DNA of 64,000 bases from an uncultured Bacteroidales bacterium (GTDB taxonomy: Bacteria > Bacteroidota > Bacteroidia > Bacteroidales > P3), in the NCBI GenBank assembly GCA_949291555.1, contig CASEWE010000002.1, forward strand, positions 1 through 64,000. Direction: 5' to 3'. Under the pieces are notes generated by a model. That model was not told the DNA's origin and did not search any database. It saw nothing but the letters and a program-made list of their open reading frames with translations. Position numbers and translations under genes: made by a program. Positions 1-6,835 of the stretch are shown here, piece after piece (the stretch's first letter is position 1; each line of letters begins with the position of its first letter).

Positions 1-150
1 GACTACTTCCAGCGGGTTGAACACATCGTAGCCGAGGGCGGTGATGAACGGCATGATGAGGGCGTTCTTGGTGGCTTCCTCGGTCTGCAGGTTGTCTTTG
101 AGCGTCTTTATTCGCTCGGTTAGCTGTTTGATGCTGTCTTTGAAGTCCAT
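1..150 (-). CDS. Type I restriction HsdR-N-like nuclease, N-terminal fragment
   Basis: The minus strand opens with an ATG at 150 and stays open for 50 codons to the window edge, so only the N-terminus is present. The peptide starts MDFKDSIKQLTERIKTLKDN and continues through TEEATKNALIMPF and LGYDVFNP. This is the hallmark start of the Bacteroidota family annotated as type I restriction enzyme R protein N-terminal domain (HSDR_N-like), usually about 350 residues long. Catalytic residues would lie beyond the edge. It is divergent from vsr, with a 657-bp spacer between them that contains paired inverted sites. A stand-alone nuclease of this type need not belong to a full HsdRMS system. The family call is fairly secure; activity cannot be judged from 50 residues. 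Confidence 0.75.
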   Translation of the reverse strand, partial: MDFKDSIKQLTERIKTLKDNLQTEEATKNALIMPFITALGYDVFNPLEVV

Positions 151-278
151 GTTATCTTGATTGTTTTTCGATTACGGATATAAGGCGGTCTATCTGCTTG
201 TCCTTGGATTCGAGCCTGTCTTTCAATCCAAAAAGCCAGACACCTAAACGTCCGAACCCATCCGGCCCCGCCTTTCCG

Positions 279-300
279 GTATCTCTGGCCAAGAGATACT
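279..300. promoter_or_regulatory. Palindromic site A (operator-like)
   Basis: GTATCTCTGGCCAAGAGATAC has 8-bp arms around a GGCC-containing centre. Its exact reverse complement (22 bp including one flanking base) recurs at 446-467. It lies between the HsdR-like start at 150 and the predicted vsr promoter. A protein operator is the simplest reading. Confidence 0.5.
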
Positions 301-405
301 ATGCCACATGCAAATAATTGCAAATCAATCAAAAGAAATGCTTCTTTGGAGAGTAACATGTCCGAAATCAAGGCTCGAAAAAGGGGAAAACCAAAAGAAA
401 ACATA

Positions 406-433
406 TTGATAGGTAAATATTTCCGTACCTTTG
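406..433 (+). promoter_or_regulatory. Bacteroidota promoter, likely for vsr
   Basis: TTG at 406-408, a 17-bp spacer and TACCTTTG at 426-433 match the -33/-7 (TAnnTTTG) promoter form. Transcription would start near 440, giving a leader of roughly 370 nt before vsr. Palindromic site B begins a few bases after the predicted start. Confidence 0.5.
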
Positions 434-445
434 CCCTGTCTTTTC

Positions 446-467
446 AGTATCTCTTGGCCAGAGATAC
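446..467. promoter_or_regulatory. Palindromic site B (operator or attenuator)
   Basis: This is the exact inverted copy of site A, 146 bp downstream. It sits about 13 bp after the TACCTTTG box. Its 8-bp stem is followed by TTTTCTTT, so as RNA it could also act as a weak terminator/attenuator just after transcription start. Operator and attenuator cannot be separated from sequence alone. Confidence 0.5.
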
Positions 468-686
468 TTTTCTTTCCTGCATCGTCTTGATTTCCTTGCC
501 GTTTTCCCAATTTCCAGATAGTTTTCCCTTTTCCCCGAAAAAACGGGAAACCAGCGCATCCGCCCTTTCCAGACAAGCCGCACCGCAAGCCCTTGGGTCC
601 GCCATTCAAAAAAAAACATCCCTTCAAGGAAACAAAGCTCCGGGGAAAACCTATTTTCCTGCCAGAACAAAAGTCCTTACCTTTAT

Positions 687-752
687 TGGTTCGAACCCGC
701 CCGATGGTTCGAACCTGCCCGGAGAGAAGACAACGCCCGGAGAGAAACCAAA
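687..752. repeat. Degenerate 18-bp tandem repeat
   Basis: Two 18-bp units at 687-704 and 705-722 share TGGTTCGAACC and GCCCG. The GCCCGG end recurs at 735-740, and the following AGAGAA recurs at 723 and 741, both with period 18. The GGTTCGAACC decamer at 688 and 706 resembles a tRNA T-arm, but no acceptor or anticodon arm exists around it. Similar short-period arrays, with unrelated units, occur in other spacers of this window. Confidence 0.6.
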
Positions 753-807
753 AACCTCCCACCCCGGCCCAAAGCAGGAAAGCGTTCCAAGAAGAAGAAA
801 ACCAGCC

Positions 808-1383
808 ATGGACATCTGGAGCAAAGAGAAGCGGTCGGCCGTGATGGCCAAAATCCGGGGCAAGGACACCCGGCCCGAACGGATCGTGCGCCGCTATCTC
901 TTTTCCCGCGGCTACCGCTACCGGAAAAACGTCAAGAGCCTGCCGGGAACGCCGGACATCGTGCTGCGCAAATACGGGCTTGTGATTTTCGTGCATGGCT
1001 GCTTCTGGCACGGGCATGGAGACAGCCATATCCCGCACAGCCGCATCGAGTACTGGACCAACAAAATCGAAGCCAACAAGAAGCGTGATCAACGGGACAA
1101 GGCCGAACTGCTCCGCATGGGCTGGAACGTGCTCACGATATGGGAATGCCAGCTCAAACCTGCCGTCAGGGAACAGACGCTGAAAGAGATGGAATACCTC
1201 ATCAACCAGTCTTATCTGGATCTCCTCCGCAAAAAAGCCGAACGGAAAGCACGGCGATCCAGCAGATGCAAAGCTATCAAAGACAGTAAACAAGGTGGAA
1301 AACGCGAGGACAACCATAAGGGCAAAGGCGAATACCCCACGCCGCCCGTCAACAATTCATTAGCTGCCGAAAGACTTTCTTAA
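808..1383 (+). CDS. vsr: Very short patch repair endonuclease Vsr
   Basis: This 191-residue protein belongs to the Vsr family, which nicks DNA 5' of T:G mismatches arising by deamination of 5-methylcytosine. The start at 808 is chosen because MDIWSKEKRS is the family N-terminus and a purine-rich stretch precedes it. Conserved marks are SLPGTPDIVLRKYG, with the catalytic Asp at about residue 50, and FVHGCFWHGH, with the histidines at about 63 and 68. RDKAELLRMGWNVLTIWECQL follows in the family order. The Lys/Arg-rich tail after about residue 140 makes it longer than E. coli Vsr (156). Family members usually sit beside a cytosine-C5 methyltransferase; none is in the window. The neighbour is an HsdR-like gene, which suggests a defence island. 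Confidence 0.92.
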   Translation: MDIWSKEKRSAVMAKIRGKDTRPERIVRRYLFSRGYRYRKNVKSLPGTPDIVLRKYGLVIFVHGCFWHGHGDSHIPHSRIEYWTNKIEANKKRDQRDKAELLRMGWNVLTIWECQLKPAVREQTLKEMEYLINQSYLDLLRKKAERKARRSSRCKAIKDSKQGGKREDNHKGKGEYPTPPVNNSLAAERLS

Positions 1384-1617
1384 GGGCGAAAAAATAACCG
1401 CCAATTTTATACATACGCTATATTTTGGCAAATCTTGCACTTGCTGCTGTACCAAACAACAAAATCATGGTAAAGGATTTATTCAAAAAAAATAAAGGAA
1501 GTAATACCTCAAAACAAGGCATACCAGAAAAATAAAAAGAAAAGTTTACGACTTCCAAGGTCGCCAATTTTCGGGATATCCTGCATCTGCCTTTCTTTGC
1601 GGGGAAGATGATAGAGG

Positions 1618-1666
1618 CTTTGCGGGGGATAAACCGCAAAATTTGCGGCTTACCCCCCCCGCAAAG
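1618..1666. repeat. 49-bp near-perfect palindrome before fic
   Basis: The left arm 1618-1640 and right arm 1642-1666 both begin or end with CTTTGCGG/CCGCAAAG-type blocks. They pair over almost their whole length, with small differences near the C-tract. It lies directly upstream of the fic -7 box. It could be an operator, a strong hairpin, or a small palindromic repeat element; one locus does not decide. Confidence 0.55.
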
Positions 1667-1669
1667 TCG

Positions 1670-1677
1670 TATTTTTG
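1670..1677 (+). promoter_or_regulatory. Candidate -7 box for fic
   Basis: TATTTTTG fits TAnnTTTG. The nearest TTTG upstream (1642-1645) is 24 bp away, longer than usual, so the -33 element is weak. Transcription would start only a few bases before the fic start codon. Confidence 0.4.
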
Positions 1678-1694
1678 CAAAAACACTCATGCTG

Positions 1695-2818
1695 ATGTAT
1701 ATATACGAACACGCCGAATGGCCGTCCTTTTCGTGGGACAAAGATCTTGTCAACGAAAAGCTGAACAAAGTATCCAAAGCCGCAGGTTATCGGATGGGTC
1801 GCCTTAGCGTCATCGGCTTTAACGACAAAATGTCTGCCGTGGTCGAATCCATCTCCCACGATATCATCGCATCATCCGACATTGAAGGCGTGGAACTGAA
1901 TAATGAACAAGTACGCTCATCCGTAGCCCGAAAACTTGGAGTGCCATTACAAAATGCCACTCCATCCTCCCGGTATATAGACGGCACTGTGGAAATGGCG
2001 CTCGACGCAACCCTTAACTTTAATCGTCCGCTCACCACGAACGGCTGTTCGGCTGGAACAACTGCCTTTTCCCGACAGGCTGGAGCGGTTCTGCCAAAAT
2101 AGATGTAGCCCGATACCGAAGCGAGGCAATGCAGGTCATATCTGGCATGTTAGGCAGGAAAAAAGTACATTATGTTGCCCCAGCTCCTGAAAGAATAAAC
2201 GAAGAGATGGAACGTTTTCTGAACTGGTTCAATTCAGAAACCCATAGCGGCTATATAAAATCGGCAATAGCCCATTTATGGTTTGTCTGCATCCATCCTT
2301 TCGATGACGGAAACGGCAGAATCGGACGAGCTATCGCAGAAATGGCGCTTGCTCAGGCCGAGAACTCGCCCATGCGTTTCTTCAGCATCTCTCACCAAAT
2401 AAACAAGGACAAGAAACAGTATTACGATATACTGGAAAAAACGCAAAAAGGAAGTTGCGTGATTACGGAATGGATTATCTGGTATCTTGATTGCCTGCGC
2501 CGAGCCATTGAGCAATCGGATGAACTCTTATCGAGAGTCCTTGACAAAGCAATATTCTGGCAGAATCATGCCGAAACCGCTTTTTCCGAACGCCAACGCA
2601 AGGTGCTGAATTTATATTTAGACGGTTATCCCGGCAAATTGACAAACAAGAATTGGGCAAAACATACAAAGGTATCTCCCGATACAGCAGCACGCGATAT
2701 AAAAAATCTGGTAGAGAAAGGCATCTTGATTCCTCAAGAGGGCAGAGTCCGGGATGTTTTCTACGGAATCCGATGCAGCGACACCCTCCTTGTCATCCCT
2801 CTACCCGAAAACCCATGA
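1695..2818 (+). pseudogene. Fic family protein (DUF4172 + Fic), frameshifted
   Basis: Two overlapping frames together give one Fic protein. The first, from 1695 (MYIYEHAEWP), has the DUF4172-type N-terminus with the inhibitory motif S-x-x-x-E-G (SSDIEG, about residues 60-65). Around 2031-2040 the frame shifts. CTCACCAC must be followed by GAACGGCTG in the +2 frame to give ERLFGWNNCLFPTGWSG, so one base is missing relative to the family. The second frame carries the AMP-transfer motif HPFDDGNGRIGR (His codon at 2294) and a C-terminal winged-helix-like region, ending at 2818. An internal ATG at 2129 would give a 229-residue protein with the catalytic motif but no inhibitory helix. The cause is a true mutation or a sequencing error. 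Family members AMPylate target proteins. Confidence 0.85.
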
Positions 2819-2871
2819 GCCAAATTAGAAAAATCCCGCCAGAAATTTGACCGAAACTATACAGTCATTTC

Positions 2872-2902
2872 TTGTAAAAACGGAACAAAACCAGTATTTT
2901 TG
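2872..2902 (+). promoter_or_regulatory. Promoter for AAA_14 ATPase
   Basis: TTG at 2872-2874, a 20-bp spacer and TATTTTTG at 2895-2902 form a textbook Bacteroidota promoter. The start site would be near 2909. This excludes translation from the earlier in-frame ATG at 2905 and supports the start at 2956. Confidence 0.6.
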
Positions 2903-2955
2903 TCTTGGAAAAATGGAAATTTTTAAAACACCTAACCTTGTATAAAAGGAAGTGG

Positions 2956-4302
2956 ATGCTAAATAGAAAGATTGACAAATATTTACAAGAATACTACAAA
3001 AGCAACCGGCAAGCCTTGCTTGTCACCGGGACTCGCCAGACAGGGAAGACGTATTCCATCCGGGAATTCGGAAAAACATTCAAAAGCTTCGTCGAAATAA
3101 ACTTCATTGAAAACCCGGAAGCAGCAAAAGCATTCCATGATGTCAGGAACACTGCCGACCTCCTGCTCCGGCTATCGGCCATGACGAATGTCCCGCTTAT
3201 CAAAGGCGAAACCCTGATATTTTTCGACGAGGTTCAAAAATGCCCGGAAATCGTCACCGCCATCAAATTCTTAGTGGACGAAGGTTCGTACCGCTATATC
3301 CTGAGCGGATCGCTGCTTGGAGTCGAACTAAAAGACATCCGTTCCGAACCCGTTGGATACATGGGTGTAAAAGAAATGTATCCACTTGATTTTGAAGAAT
3401 TCATATCCGCCGTAGGCATCAATGGGAAAATCATCGGCAGCCTTCGCAAAGCGTGGGAAAGCCGCACTCCGGTCGACAGCTTCCTTCATACCAAAATGAT
3501 AGAACTTTTCCGCTTGTATCTGGTTGTCGGGGGAATGCCCGCCGTTGTGGAAAAATATATCCAGACAAACAACCTGCAGGAAGTCTTGCGTACCCAACAA
3601 GACATCATCCGGCTCTACAAACGGGACATTGCCCAATACGACCCCGACCACAAGCTCTATATCGAAGAAATCTTCGATTTGATTCCGCCTGAACTCAATG
3701 CCAAAAACAAACGTTTCATTCTCAAACGACTCAACGAAAACGCCAAGTATGAACGCTATGCAAACAGCTTTCTTTGGCTTACAAAGGCAGGAGTGGCACT
3801 GCCGGTGTACAATGTCGATGAACCTAAAATCCCGCTGCAGCTATCCCGCTCGCGGAACCTTTTAAAGCTGTTCCAAAGCGATGTCGGCTTGCTTGCCGCA
3901 CAATACGCCGAAGGAATCCAGCTGAGAATCATCACCGGGGACAAAGGGATCAACTTCGGATCCGTCTATGAGAATGCAATAGCGCAAGAACTTGTCGCAC
4001 ACGGCATCACGCCATATTATTACAATAACAAAAAACGCGGGGAAATAGATTTTGTCATCGAACTCGGCGGGAACGTCCTCCCTATCGAAGTCAAATCCGG
4101 CAAAGATTACGAAACGCACCGCGCCTTGGCCAACATCCTGGATTGCCAGGAATATGCGCTGCAAGAAGCCATTGTATTCAACAACAGCAACATGAAGACA
4201 GAAGGGAAAATCTTGTATGCCCCTGTCTATTTGGCGATGTTCATAGAAAGGAAATCCGAAGCCCCGAACTTCTACAAAGTGGACCTAAGCGGCTTGATAT
4301 GA
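2956..4302 (+). CDS. AAA_14 / DUF4143 family ATPase
   Basis: A 448-residue cytosolic ATPase of the AAA_14-DUF4143 family. The start at 2956 is preferred over 2905 because AGGA precedes it and the predicted transcript begins near 2909. Walker A is GTRQTGKT at about residues 25-32. Walker B is LIFFDE at about 87-92, followed by VQKCPE and the sensor-like YILSGS. The C-terminal half is the DUF4143 domain. It contains GSVYENAIAQEL, EIDFVI and IEVKSG, which resemble the active site of PD-(D/E)xK nucleases. These genes are abundant and mobile in Bacteroidota and their function is not established. The codon usage and the Fic and Vsr neighbours suggest accessory DNA. Confidence 0.88.
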   Translation: MLNRKIDKYLQEYYKSNRQALLVTGTRQTGKTYSIREFGKTFKSFVEINFIENPEAAKAFHDVRNTADLLLRLSAMTNVPLIKGETLIFFDEVQKCPEIVTAIKFLVDEGSYRYILSGSLLGVELKDIRSEPVGYMGVKEMYPLDFEEFISAVGINGKIIGSLRKAWESRTPVDSFLHTKMIELFRLYLVVGGMPAVVEKYIQTNNLQEVLRTQQDIIRLYKRDIAQYDPDHKLYIEEIFDLIPPELNAKNKRFILKRLNENAKYERYANSFLWLTKAGVALPVYNVDEPKIPLQLSRSRNLLKLFQSDVGLLAAQYAEGIQLRIITGDKGINFGSVYENAIAQELVAHGITPYYYNNKKRGEIDFVIELGGNVLPIEVKSGKDYETHRALANILDCQEYALQEAIVFNNSNMKTEGKILYAPVYLAMFIERKSEAPNFYKVDLSGLI

Positions 4303-4390
4303 CGGTCGGATTAAGCGGGGCTTTGGCTGTCGCCGAAGATTGGCACACCGAAGCCCCTCCGCCTCGGCCATGCTCAAGGATGGAACTGCC

Positions 4391-4421
4391 TTGGCATGGC
4401 GCTCGCCTTTCACTATCTTTG
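4391..4421 (+). promoter_or_regulatory. parE promoter P1
   Basis: TTG at 4391-4393, a 20-bp spacer and TATCTTTG at 4414-4421 fit the Bacteroidota promoter. Transcription would start near 4428, about 190 nt before parE. The same TATCTTTG is copied at 4497-4504 by a direct repeat, but there the -33 position lacks TTG. Confidence 0.5.
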
Positions 4422-4505
4422 CTAGCGCGAAGATAGGAGGCGGCTCGGCCATGGCCATCCGAGCAAGCTCGATGGCGCATGGCGCTCGCCTTTCACTATC
4501 TTTGC
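4394..4505. repeat. 29-bp direct repeat carrying -7 boxes
   Basis: The 29 bp at 4394-4422 are repeated exactly at 4477-4505, 83 bp apart; both end in CACTATCTTTGC. The first copy also forms a hairpin with the following bases (4413-4436, CTATCTT pairing with AAGATAG). The rest of the 4303-4616 spacer holds no gene. It is a patchwork of partly repeated CTCGGCCATG-type blocks. Confidence 0.75.
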
Positions 4506-4616
4506 CATTTAGAATCGCTGCCAAGCGAACGCTCGTCTACCCGGAATTGCATTCCCTCGTTCTACGCGCCTTTGCAGGCAAATTCGCTTCGGCATCGACC
4601 GCCAAAAACAAAGAAC

Positions 4617-6509
4617 ATGCTCCAAGAAGAAAGCCAAAACGGCCTGGACTTCAACACGGCCGATTACGACGAAGCGACCATACGCACCCTCAAATGGAAC
4701 GAGCACATCCGCTTGCGCCCCGGGATGTACATCGGCAAGCTGGGCGACGGGTCGAGCCAGGACGACGGGATCTATGTCCTGCTCAAGGAAGTCATCGACA
4801 ATGCCATCGATGAATTCGTGATGGGCAACGGCAAGACCATCGAAGTGTCGCTCAAGGAAAACATGGCCACCGTGCGCGACTACGGCCGGGGCATTCCCTT
4901 GGGAAAAGTGGTGGAATGCGTCTCGGAAATGAACACCGGGGCCAAATACGACTCCAAGACCTTCAAGAAGTCGGTGGGCCTGAACGGGGTCGGGACCAAA
5001 GCCGTCAACGCCCTTTCGAGCCTCTTCATCGTGGAATCCATCCGCGATGGCAAGCTGAAACGCGCCCGGTTCGAGAAAGGCGTCCTGCTGCAAGAAGAGC
5101 TCGTGGACAGCAACGAACGCAACGGGACGCGGGTCTGCTTCATCCCCGATGCGGAAATGTTCGGCAATTACCACTTCATCGAGGAATATATCGAAGCCAT
5201 GCTGTGGAACTACGCCTACCTGAACCACGGCCTGGCCATCCAGTACAACAAGACGAGAATCAAGAGCGAGAACGGGCTGAAAGACCTGCTCGAAAACAAT
5301 ATGGACGGCCAGCCCCTTTACCCGGTAGTGCATATCGTGGACGAAGACCTGGAATACGCTTTCACCCACGTGGACAAGCAATACGGCGAAACGTACTACA
5401 GTTTCGTCAACGGGCAGCACACCACTCAGGGCGGCACCCACCAAAGCGCCTTCCGCGAAGCCTTCGCCAAGACCGTCAAGGAATTTTACAAGAAAGACTA
5501 CGACTCGGCCGACATCCGCACCGGCCTCATCGCCGCGGTGAGCATCAAAATCATCGAACCGGTTTTCGAAAGCCAGACCAAGACGAAATTAGGTTCGGTC
5601 TACATGGACAACAGCGAACAGGCCCGCAAGGCCGACAGCCGCGAAACGGTGCGCAACTACGTGGTCAACTCCGTGAAAAAGGACATTGACGATTACCTGC
5701 ATATCAACGGCGATGTGGCCGAGGCCCTGCAGCGCAAAATCATCGAAAGCGAGAAAGAGCGCAAAAGCATGGCCGACCTCAAGAAGATAAGCCGGGAGAG
5801 CGCCAAGAAAGTGAACCTGCACAACCGCAAGCTGCGCGACTGCCGCGTACACTACAATTCGAACCACGACCTGCGCCTGCAAACCACCCTTTTCATCACC
5901 GAAGGGGATTCAGCCACGGGAAGCATCACCAAAAGCCGCGATGCCAATACGCAAGCGGTGTTCAGCCTGCGTGGGAAGCCGCTCAACAGCTACGGCCTCA
6001 GCAAGAAAATCGTTTACGAGAACGAGGAGTTCAACCTGCTGCAAGCCGCCCTCAACGCCGGGGAAGACATTGAAGACTTGCGCTACAACAACATTGTCAT
6101 CGCCACCGATGCCGATGTGGACGGGATGCACATCCGGATGCTGCTGCTCACCTTTTTCCTGCAATTCTTTCCCGACATCATCAAAGCCGGCCACCTGTAT
6201 ATCCTGCAGACCCCGCTCTTCCGGGTGCGGAACAAGCAAAAGACCTTTTACTGCTACAGCGATGAGGAGCGTTCCGATGCCATCAAGCAATTGGGCGGGA
6301 AACCCGAGATCACCCGCTTCAAAGGCTTGGGGGAAATCTCTCCCGACGAATTCAAGGTCTTCATCGGCCCGCAAATGCGGCTCGACCCCGTATTAATGCG
6401 CAAAGACCAAGGCATTTCCGAGGCCATGGACTTTTTCATGGGAAAGAACACGCCCGAACGCCAAGGCTTCATCATGGAAAACCTGCGCACCGACATCGAT
6501 GTGGATTAG
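4617..6509 (+). CDS. parE: DNA topoisomerase IV subunit B
   Basis: This 630-residue type IIA topoisomerase B subunit hydrolyses ATP to drive strand passage for decatenation. The start at 4617 is chosen because the frame upstream is repeat DNA and AAGAA precedes it. The GHKL ATPase site shows [10 protein letters not shown] (Glu58, Asn62) and GLNGVGTK (about 121-128). The transducer domain follows. The TOPRIM domain has [11 protein letters not shown] (Glu429) and the metal-binding D-x-D-x-D at 498-502. The length and the lack of a long insertion favour ParE of Bacteroidota over GyrB; without a tree, a GyrB paralogue is not excluded. parC is not adjacent: the next gene is on the other strand. 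The duplicated -7 boxes upstream probably drive it. Confidence 0.88.
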   Translation: MLQEESQNGLDFNTADYDEATIRTLKWNEHIRLRPGMYIGKLGDGSSQDDGIYVLLKEVIDNAIDEFVMGNGKTIEVSLKENMATVRDYGRGIPLGKVVECVSEMNTGAKYDSKTFKKSVGLNGVGTKAVNALSSLFIVESIRDGKLKRARFEKGVLLQEELVDSNERNGTRVCFIPDAEMFGNYHFIEEYIEAMLWNYAYLNHGLAIQYNKTRIKSENGLKDLLENNMDGQPLYPVVHIVDEDLEYAFTHVDKQYGETYYSFVNGQHTTQGGTHQSAFREAFAKTVKEFYKKDYDSADIRTGLIAAVSIKIIEPVFESQTKTKLGSVYMDNSEQARKADSRETVRNYVVNSVKKDIDDYLHINGDVAEALQRKIIESEKERKSMADLKKISRESAKKVNLHNRKLRDCRVHYNSNHDLRLQTTLFITEGDSATGSITKSRDANTQAVFSLRGKPLNSYGLSKKIVYENEEFNLLQAALNAGEDIEDLRYNNIVIATDADVDGMHIRMLLLTFFLQFFPDIIKAGHLYILQTPLFRVRNKQKTFYCYSDEERSDAIKQLGGKPEITRFKGLGEISPDEFKVFIGPQMRLDPVLMRKDQGISEAMDFFMGKNTPERQGFIMENLRTDIDVD

Positions 6510-6835
6510 CTCGGGCGGCGAAAAGGGTCGAACAGCGGACTCGAATAACGGGCCCGAAAAAGCGGGACTGAAGCGGGTGCCGGGATGGTTGCCGGACACG
6601 AGGAACAGCCCCGGGCGCAAAGGGGCCCGGACCCGGCGCAAAAGGCACAGGAAGAAAGGGCGGAAGCTCTCAAAGCCGGTCTTGAGCGCGATATAAGCAC
6701 CCGGACCCGGCATAAAAAAGTGCCGGCCCGAAGGCCGGCACCCAACCAAAACCAAAAGATCCAAACCCGGTTCCTTCTTGGGAAACAAGCAGGGATCCCT
6801 TTATGAAACCATGAAAAAAAGCGTTTCCTGAACCT
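6510..6835. other. Convergent spacer parE / subtilase
   Basis: There is no gene in these 326 bases. Right after the parE stop, 6529-6580 shows a 13-15-bp imperfect repeat starting CGAA and containing CGG. A minus-strand terminator lies at 6714-6741. No plus-strand terminator with a T-run was seen for parE. Confidence 0.55.
6714..6741 (-). terminator. Intrinsic terminator of the 6836-9055 subtilase
   Basis: On the minus strand GTGCCGGCC-TTCG-GGCCGGCAC is followed by six T. This is a 9-bp GC stem with a UUCG tetraloop and a T-run, about 95 bp after the subtilase stop codon. Confidence 0.85.

Larger units (their letters stand above)
151..807. other. Divergent intergenic region, HsdR-like gene / vsr
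   Basis: This 657-bp spacer has no convincing gene. The reading frame of vsr runs open back to 301, but its first 169 codons resemble no protein and lie upstream of a much better start at 808. The spacer holds two copies of a 22-bp sequence in inverted orientation, a good plus-strand promoter between them and an 18-bp-period repeat. Confidence 0.7.
1384..1694. other. Intergenic region upstream of fic
   Basis: About 310 AT-richer bases with no supportable gene. It contains a long imperfect palindrome at 1618-1666 and a TATTTTTG box at 1670-1677, both immediately before the fic start. Confidence 0.6.

Noticed and set aside
688..715. GGTTCGAACC twice, resembling tRNA T-arms
   Set aside because: No acceptor stem, D-arm or anticodon arm lies at the right distances; the decamers belong to an 18-bp tandem repeat.
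301..807. The upstream extension of the Vsr frame (169 extra codons)
   Set aside because: It resembles no protein. It crosses the predicted promoter, a palindromic site and an 18-bp repeat, and family homology starts at 808.
4285..4524. Two overlapping 79-codon minus-strand ORFs before parE
   Set aside because: They share short phrases only because a 29-bp DNA repeat is read in different frames; no start signals or family resemblance.
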